Source: CAVVJA01 sp963801715 (GTDB taxonomy: Bacteria; Actinomycetota; Actinomycetes; Mycobacteriales; Jatrophihabitantaceae). From it: 64,000 bases of DNA. A model generated the notes under the pieces. That model was not told the origin of the DNA and ran no database searches. It saw only the letters and a list, made by a program, of their open reading frames with translations. The translations under genes were made by a program, and so were the position numbers. This document shows, piece after piece, positions 59,769 through 64,000 of the stretch; the stretch's first letter is position 1; each line of letters opens with the position of its first letter. The stretch is taken from the NCBI GenBank assembly GCA_963801715.1, contig CAWDGB010000014.1, positions 124,001 to 188,000 on the forward strand. The letters run 5' to 3'.

Positions 59769-60982
59769 GAACGCGCTCCGCTGTACTGCGGGTTCTCCCA
59801 GATCACGCTGCCGCCTTGTCCAAGGCCGACGCACATTGCGGTAAGGCCGTAGCGCACCTCAGGGTGGTCGACGAATTGGCGAGCGAGCTGGATCATCAGG
59901 CGTACGCCAGACGACGCAAGCGGGTGGCCGACCGCGATCGCGCCACCGTACTGGTTCACCCGTGGATCATCGTCGGCCACGCCGAAGTGGTCGAGGAAAG
60001 CCAGCACCTGGACGGCGAAGGCCTCGTTCAGCTCGAACAGGCCGATGTCGTCAATGGTCAGTCCGGTTGCCCGCAGCGCCTTCTCCGTGGAAGGAATCGG
60101 GCCGACCCCCATCACCTCGGGGTCGACGCCGGCGAAGCCGTAGCCCACGAGGCGCATCCGGCTGGGCAGCCCCAGCTCGACGGCCACGTCGGATGCGGCG
60201 AGCAGGCAGGCCGTCGCCCCGTCGGTGAGCCCAGCGGCGTTACCGGCGGTGATACGTCCGTGGGGCCGGAACGGGGTGCGCAACCCGGCAAGAGTCTCGA
60301 CCGTGCTCCCGGGACGGGGCGGTTCGTCCTTGGTGGCGAGGCCCCATCCCAGCGCGGTGGATCGGGTCGCCACCGGCACCAGGTCCGGTTCGATCTTGCC
60401 GTCTGCGTATGCCTTGGCGAGTTTGGCCTGGCTGGCCACGGCGAAGGCGTCGGCCCGTTCCCGGGTTAGGTTGGGGAAGCGATCGTGCAGATTCTCCGCG
60501 GTCGCACCCATCGACAGTGCCGAGGTGTCCACCAGTTTCTCCGCGACGAACCGCGGGTTGGGGTTGGCGCCTTCGCCCATGGGGTGATGGCCCATGTGCT
60601 CGACGCCACCAGCGATGGCCACGTCGTACGCGCCGAACGCAATCCCGCCCGCGAGCGTCGTCACCGCGGTCATGGCTCCCGCGCACATCCGGTCGATCGA
60701 ATAGCCCGGCACGCTGCGGGGAAGTCCGGCGAGGATCGTCGCGATCCGGCCCAAGGTGAGTCCTTGATCGCCGATCTGGGTGGCGGCCGCGATCGCCACG
60801 TCATCGATGCGCTCCGGTGGCAGGTATGGGTGGCGGCGGAGCAGCTCTCTAATGACGGCGACGACCATGTCGTCCGCCCGGGTCTCGGCGTACAGGCCCT
60901 TCTCGCCGGCGCGGCCGAACGGAGTCCGAACGCCGTCGACGAAAACGACATCGCGCAGCGCGCGGGGTTCAGGTGTGCCCAC
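59765..60982 (-). CDS. fadA: Acetyl-CoA acyltransferase (thiolase) FadA
   Basis: FadA cleaves 3-ketoacyl-CoA with CoA, ending each beta-oxidation round. The 405-residue protein has the nucleophile C100 (IDRMCAGAMTAV), NEAFAVQVLAF, H353 in VGHPLASSG and C384 in MCVGLGQGG. GTG at 60982 with GAGGAG upstream. fadA is first in a fadA-fadB operon. Order and overlap predict an FadAB complex. Confidence 0.96.
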   Translation of the reverse strand: MGTPEPRALRDVVFVDGVRTPFGRAGEKGLYAETRADDMVVAVIRELLRRHPYLPPERIDDVAIAAATQIGDQGLTLGRIATILAGLPRSVPGYSIDRMCAGAMTAVTTLAGGIAFGAYDVAIAGGVEHMGHHPMGEGANPNPRFVAEKLVDTSALSMGATAENLHDRFPNLTRERADAFAVASQAKLAKAYADGKIEPDLVPVATRSTALGWGLATKDEPPRPGSTVETLAGLRTPFRPHGRITAGNAAGLTDGATACLLAASDVAVELGLPSRMRLVGYGFAGVDPEVMGVGPIPSTEKALRATGLTIDDIGLFELNEAFAVQVLAFLDHFGVADDDPRVNQYGGAIAVGHPLASSGVRLMIQLARQFVDHPEVRYGLTAMCVGLGQGGSVIWENPQYSGARS

Positions 60983-61003
60983 TGGGTGCTCCTCGGAAAA
61001 AGC

Positions 61004-61020
61004 TACTCACCGGTAACATA
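61004..61020. promoter_or_regulatory. Candidate operator in the fadAB promoter
   Basis: TACTCACCGGTAACATA, centred on ACCGGT, lies about 20 bases before fadA. Similar near-palindromes occur before actinobacterial fatty-acid genes controlled by TetR-type regulators, from memory; the match here is imperfect. Confidence 0.28.
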
Positions 61021-61090
61021 GACGATAGCTCGTCCAGCTGATCGGGGCCAGACACAAGGCCGCACCGCGCTCGATCCGGCGGCCCGGCCG

Positions 61091-62368
61091 TCAGGCGGTC
61101 GGGTCGGCGGCCCGTGCCTTGGTCAAGGCATCACTGAGCGGCTGCGCAGTGAGCTCGATCTGCCAGGGTCGCGCGCCATGTCTTGCCAACGTGGTGCGCA
61201 CGCCAGTCACGTCGGGGGGATCCGCGGGCTGCCACGAGAGCCTGCGCACTATGTCTCCGGCCAGCAGGTTCTGCGGGAGTACTCGGTGCTGTGCTGCGAG
61301 GGTCGAGACGACGTGCCGGCAAGCGACAAGCCGCGCGGCCGCCTGTGGATCGCGTTCCCGCCAACGACTGGTCGGCGGCATCGCGTCGGTACGGCCGACC
61401 AGCTGGGGCAGATCGTCGTCGGGCAGCGCCAAGGCCTCGGCGACCGCGTTCCACCAGCGGCCAATTGCGCGGCGCTGCCGTGGTCCCCGAAAGGTGGGCA
61501 GCTGGGTAAGTTCAGCCGGTCCGCTCGGATTGGTTCGCGCGGCTGCGATGATGGCCGAATCCGGCAGCAACCGACCCGGCGCCACATCCCGCTCGGCGGC
61601 CCATGCATCGCGCGCGTACCACAGCGATCGGACGATTGCGAGCTCCCGGCGGGTTCGGATCGCGTGCAGGCCGGACGTGCGACGCCATGGGTCCTCCCGA
61701 GGCGCCGCGGGCGGCGCCGCCCGGATCGCTTCGAATTCCTCCGCTGCCCATTCCGCCTTCCCCGCGTCTGCGAGCTGGCGGGCAAGGACCTCGTGGAGCG
61801 GGATGAGCAACTCGACGTCAAGCGCGGCGTAGGCAAGCCACTCACGGGGGAGTGGGCGAGTGCTCCAGTCGGCCGCCGAATGCTCCTTCTCCAGACGCAC
61901 ATCGAGCCACTGCTCGACCATCGTGCCGAGGGCGACGCGCTCGTCGCCGAGCAGCCGGCCGGCCAGTTCGGTGTCGAACAGCCGGGCCGGACGCAGCCCG
62001 AGCTCGGCCAGGCAGGGCAAATCCTGGGGGGCCGCGTGCAAGATCCACTCGGTGTTGTTGACGACGTCGGCAAGCGGCCCAAAGCCGGAAATACCGATGG
62101 GCAACGGGTCGATGAGCACGGTGCCCACTCCGGCGCGGCGCAGCTGGACCAGGTAGGCCCGCTGGCTATAGCGATAGCCCGAGGCGCGCTCCGCGTCCAC
62201 GGCGACCGGACCCGAGCCAGCGGTGAGCGCCGCGGCGGCCCGCGCCAAACCAGCGGTGGTGGCGATCGGGTCGGGTACTCCCTCGGCCGGCTCCCGCAGC
62301 AGCGGTGCGCCGCTGTTCGTCGGTGATCCGGTGCTGCCCGAGGCGGCCGCTGGTGAGTCGTCGGCCAT
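61091..62368 (-). CDS. rnd: Ribonuclease D-like 3'-5' exonuclease with HRDC domain
   Basis: The 425-residue protein (Rv2681-type) has the DEDD exonuclease core: motif 1 AVDAERASGYRYSQRAYLVQL (D, E), motif 2 HAAPQDLPCL (D) and motif 3 YAALDVELLIPL (Y and D), then an HRDC domain (LWYARDAWAAERDVAPGRLLPDSAI in two parts) for RNA or DNA binding. It should trim tRNA and other structured RNA 3' ends. ATG at 62368 lies two bases after the DUF3000 stop, so the genes form an operon. Confidence 0.93.
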   Translation of the reverse strand: MADDSPAAASGSTGSPTNSGAPLLREPAEGVPDPIATTAGLARAAAALTAGSGPVAVDAERASGYRYSQRAYLVQLRRAGVGTVLIDPLPIGISGFGPLADVVNNTEWILHAAPQDLPCLAELGLRPARLFDTELAGRLLGDERVALGTMVEQWLDVRLEKEHSAADWSTRPLPREWLAYAALDVELLIPLHEVLARQLADAGKAEWAAEEFEAIRAAPPAAPREDPWRRTSGLHAIRTRRELAIVRSLWYARDAWAAERDVAPGRLLPDSAIIAAARTNPSGPAELTQLPTFRGPRQRRAIGRWWNAVAEALALPDDDLPQLVGRTDAMPPTSRWRERDPQAAARLVACRHVVSTLAAQHRVLPQNLLAGDIVRRLSWQPADPPDVTGVRTTLARHGARPWQIELTAQPLSDALTKARAADPTA

Positions 62369-62370
62369 GA

Positions 62371-62979
62371 TCACGCGGTGGGCAGGACGGCCACTCCTTC
62401 GGGGGGCAATCCGGCCGCCATGCTGAGCAGATCGGCGAACGCGAGCAGGTGCGGACGCAGATCCGCCGAGTCTGCCGTCCACGACCCGCGCAACTCGAGC
62501 GCGACGGTCGTGCGGGGGCCATGCACGTCGCCGAACCGGGTGGAGGTCGTCTGGGTGACGGTTCCTCCCGCCGCACGATGCGCTGCGGTTCGGTCGGCGA
62601 GCGCACCGGTCAGCCAGCTCCAGCCGACTTGGGGCAGGAGCGGATCGCCTCCGATGTCGGGCTCGATCTCAGCCGACGCGAAGACCACCAGCCGTAACAC
62701 ACCGTCCCACGCCTCGACACCGTCCGGGTCGTACAACAGGACCAGGCGACCAGTGGCCAGCTCTCCGCCGTCACGACTAGGAATCTCGGCGGATAGCGCA
62801 TAGGTCCAGGGAGCGAGTCGCTGTGGCGGACGGATAGGTTCGACCCGGATCTCCGGGCGCACCTTCGTGCGCCGCAGGCTTTCCACGGCCTTGCGGAACT
62901 CGCTGGGTGAATTGCTCATCGCGGCCGGTGCAGCGTGATCACGGTCAGCGGCCGGGGAGACAGGGGTGCTCGGCGTCAT
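62371..62979 (-). CDS. DUF3000 family protein
   Basis: The 202-residue protein (Rv2680-type) shows the conserved FRKAVESLRRTKVRPEIRVEPI, PPQRLAPWTYALSAE, DGVLRLVVFASAEIEPDIG (in two parts), LPQVGWSWLTGAL, TVTQTTSTRFGDV and ELRGSW motifs. No catalytic residues are known. ATG at 62979 is taken; an ATG at 62919 is also possible and would remove a 20-residue Ala/Pro tail. Upstream of rnd and near hemE, as in mycobacteria. Confidence 0.9.
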   Translation of the reverse strand: MTPSTPVSPAADRDHAAPAAMSNSPSEFRKAVESLRRTKVRPEIRVEPIRPPQRLAPWTYALSAEIPSRDGGELATGRLVLLYDPDGVEAWDGVLRLVVFASAEIEPDIGGDPLLPQVGWSWLTGALADRTAAHRAAGGTVTQTTSTRFGDVHGPRTTVALELRGSWTADSADLRPHLLAFADLLSMAAGLPPEGVAVLPTA

Positions 62980-62991
62980 GGACGGGCGGGA

Positions 62992-63195
62992 TCAGGCGGC
63001 TCGCCGGACGGGCCGATGGATGGCCCGGGGCAAGATCGGGTCGTAGAAGAGCGCCGTCCCGCAGCGGGCGCAGGCGACATCGGGGCAATCGGGACCATGA
63101 CCGTCCCGGCACTCGGGAATCTCGGCCGGACACGGGCCACCGCACACCGGGCAGTCCAGGTAGCCGTCGTCGACCATCTGCTCCATCCCGTCCAT
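62992..63195 (-). CDS. Cys-rich mini-protein (67 residues) before DUF3000
   Basis: Read from ATG 63195: MDGMEQMVDDGYLDC, PVCGGPCPAEIPEC, DGHGPDCPDVACARCGTALF. Eight cysteines in pairs (CPVCGGPC, ECRDGHGPDC, VACARCG) suggest two zinc knuckles; a basic tail (HRPVRRAA) follows. It ends 12 bases before the DUF3000 start. The open frame runs on upstream to 63522 but lies antisense to hemE and is not supported there. Not recognised; the cysteine pattern and operon position argue it is real. Confidence 0.55.
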   Translation of the reverse strand: MDGMEQMVDDGYLDCPVCGGPCPAEIPECRDGHGPDCPDVACARCGTALFYDPILPRAIHRPVRRAA

Positions 63196-63312
63196 CGCGT
63201 GCTCCAGTAGTTGGTCCGTCGTTACTCGATGACGCTCGCACAGCCCCCGGGCTGTGTCCGGGAGGCTCGCCGACCCGAGGCCGATCGCGACGGCATGGCA
63301 CGATGAGGCGTG

Positions 63313-64000
63313 ATGACGAATGCCCCGCACGCAGCGGCTGACTCGCTGCTGGTGCGAGCTGCTTTCGGGCGTCCCGGTCCTCGGCCGCCGGTGTGGTTCA
63401 TGCGGCAGGCGGGTCGCTCGCTCCCCGAGTACCGGCAGGTGCGGGCCGGGACAAGCATGCTCGAGGCCTGCCGGACCCCGGATCTGATCACGGAGCTGAC
63501 CCTCCAGCCCGTGCGTCGGCACGGAGTCGATGCCGCGATCTTGTTCTCAGACATCGTCGTACCGCTCGCGGCGGTCGGAGTCGGCGTCGACATCGTCTCC
63601 GGCGTCGGTCCGGTGGTAGACAAGCCGATCCGCACGGTGAGCGACGTCGATCGTCTCCGCCCGCTGGAACCGACCGACGTGCCGTATCTGAGCCAGGCGG
63701 TGTCGGCACTCGTGAGTGAGTTGGGCGCAACGCCCCTCATCGGCTTTGCCGGAGCCCCATTCACGCTCGCCAGCTACTTGGTCGAGGGTGGTCCGTCTCG
63801 GGACCACGCGCGTACCAAAGCGCTGATGCGCGGCGAGCCGGCGCTGTGGCACTCGCTGTTGGCCCGGCTGGCAACCATCTCCGCGACCTATCTGAAGGTG
63901 CAGGTCGATGCGGGAGCCGCCGCCGTGCAGCTGTTCGACTCGTGGGCCGGGGCGTTGTCGGCCGCTGACTACGAGCAGTTCGTGCTTCCGCACAGCCGGG
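63313..64000 (+). CDS. hemE: Uroporphyrinogen decarboxylase HemE (3' end outside window)
   Basis: HemE removes the four acetate carboxyls of uroporphyrinogen III to give coproporphyrinogen III in haem synthesis. The 229 visible codons cover the substrate-binding N-terminus: PPVWFMRQAGRSLPEYRQVR (active-site Arg pair), TELTLQPVRRHGVDAAILFSDI, GFAGAPFTLASYLVEGG and VQLFDSWAGALS. The frame is open to the window end. ATG at 63313 is preceded in frame by GTG at 63310. Divergent from the Cys-rich mini-protein. Confidence 0.96.
   Translation, partial: MTNAPHAAADSLLVRAAFGRPGPRPPVWFMRQAGRSLPEYRQVRAGTSMLEACRTPDLITELTLQPVRRHGVDAAILFSDIVVPLAAVGVGVDIVSGVGPVVDKPIRTVSDVDRLRPLEPTDVPYLSQAVSALVSELGATPLIGFAGAPFTLASYLVEGGPSRDHARTKALMRGEPALWHSLLARLATISATYLKVQVDAGAAAVQLFDSWAGALSAADYEQFVLPHSR

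Overview
This window is a high-GC (about 65%) actinobacterial chromosome segment. Its backbone has the same gene order as the Mycobacterium tuberculosis region Rv2737c (recA) to Rv2678c (hemE): recA-recX, miaB, DUF349, extradiol-dioxygenase-like, miaA, dapF, hflX, lexA/chiZ, nrdR, ideR, sigB, dtd, DUF3099/DUF3039, YihY, sigA, ppgK, suhB, cei, DUF4193, DUF3093, dut, DUF3710, OB-fold, DUF3159, ceoC/ceoB, APC permease, TRAM methyltransferase, dxs, rnd, DUF3000, hemE. The visible part of recA has no intein. RNase Y, a B12-dependent ribonucleotide reductase and a GH15 trehalase-type enzyme are present, so this is not Mycobacterium itself. A relative in or near Frankiales/Mycobacteriales-type Actinobacteria is likely. 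I cannot fix the genus.

Layout. 1-11.1 kb: recombination (recA end, recX), RNA decay (rny), tRNA modification (miaB, miaA), lysine/peptidoglycan precursor (dapF), ribosome rescue (hflX), tatA and a PAP2 phosphatase. 11.2-16.2 kb: SOS and dNTP control (lexA divergent from chiZ, both with LexA-box-like sites; nrdR-nrdJ behind an NrdR-box-like site and four DnaA-box-like sites). 16.4-24.6 kb: lon behind an HspR (HAIR) operator, a GH15 enzyme, a second PAP2 protein, a NUDIX/NYN-like fusion, an unknown protein and DUF4192. 24.6-31.1 kb: gltD, ideR, sigB, dtd, DUF3099, DUF3039, YihY. 31.1-40.6 kb: a potassium module (kdpE on the minus strand; a 27-codon-scale ORF, kdpF, kdpA, kdpB, kdpC and kdpD on the plus strand) inserted between YihY and sigA relative to the mycobacterial order. 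40.8-50.2 kb: sigA, ppgK, suhB, cei, DUF4193, DUF3093, dut, DUF3710, OB-fold, DUF3159 and two TrkA-type K+ gating subunits. 50.3-64 kb: APC permease, TRAM methyltransferase, dxs, a two-component system, fadB/fadA, rnd, DUF3000, a Cys-rich mini-protein and the start of hemE.

Most of the window is conserved housekeeping. I did not find a convincing new multi-gene system. The most useful observations are: (1) eight single-base frameshifts in rny, miaA, the permease (three), the TRAM methyltransferase and dxs (two), every one of the +1 (extra base) type and six of them within 4.6 kb, plus a possible ninth in DUF3099, which looks like sequencing insertion error; (2) regularly spaced DnaA-box-like sites in front of nrdR-nrdJ; (3) recognisable LexA and HspR operators; (4) an 84-bp tandem repeat filling the divergent dut/DUF3093 promoter region; (5) a displaced, oppositely oriented kdpE, and a KdpC with a large extra segment. 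No tRNA, rRNA, CRISPR, insertion sequence or phage was found.
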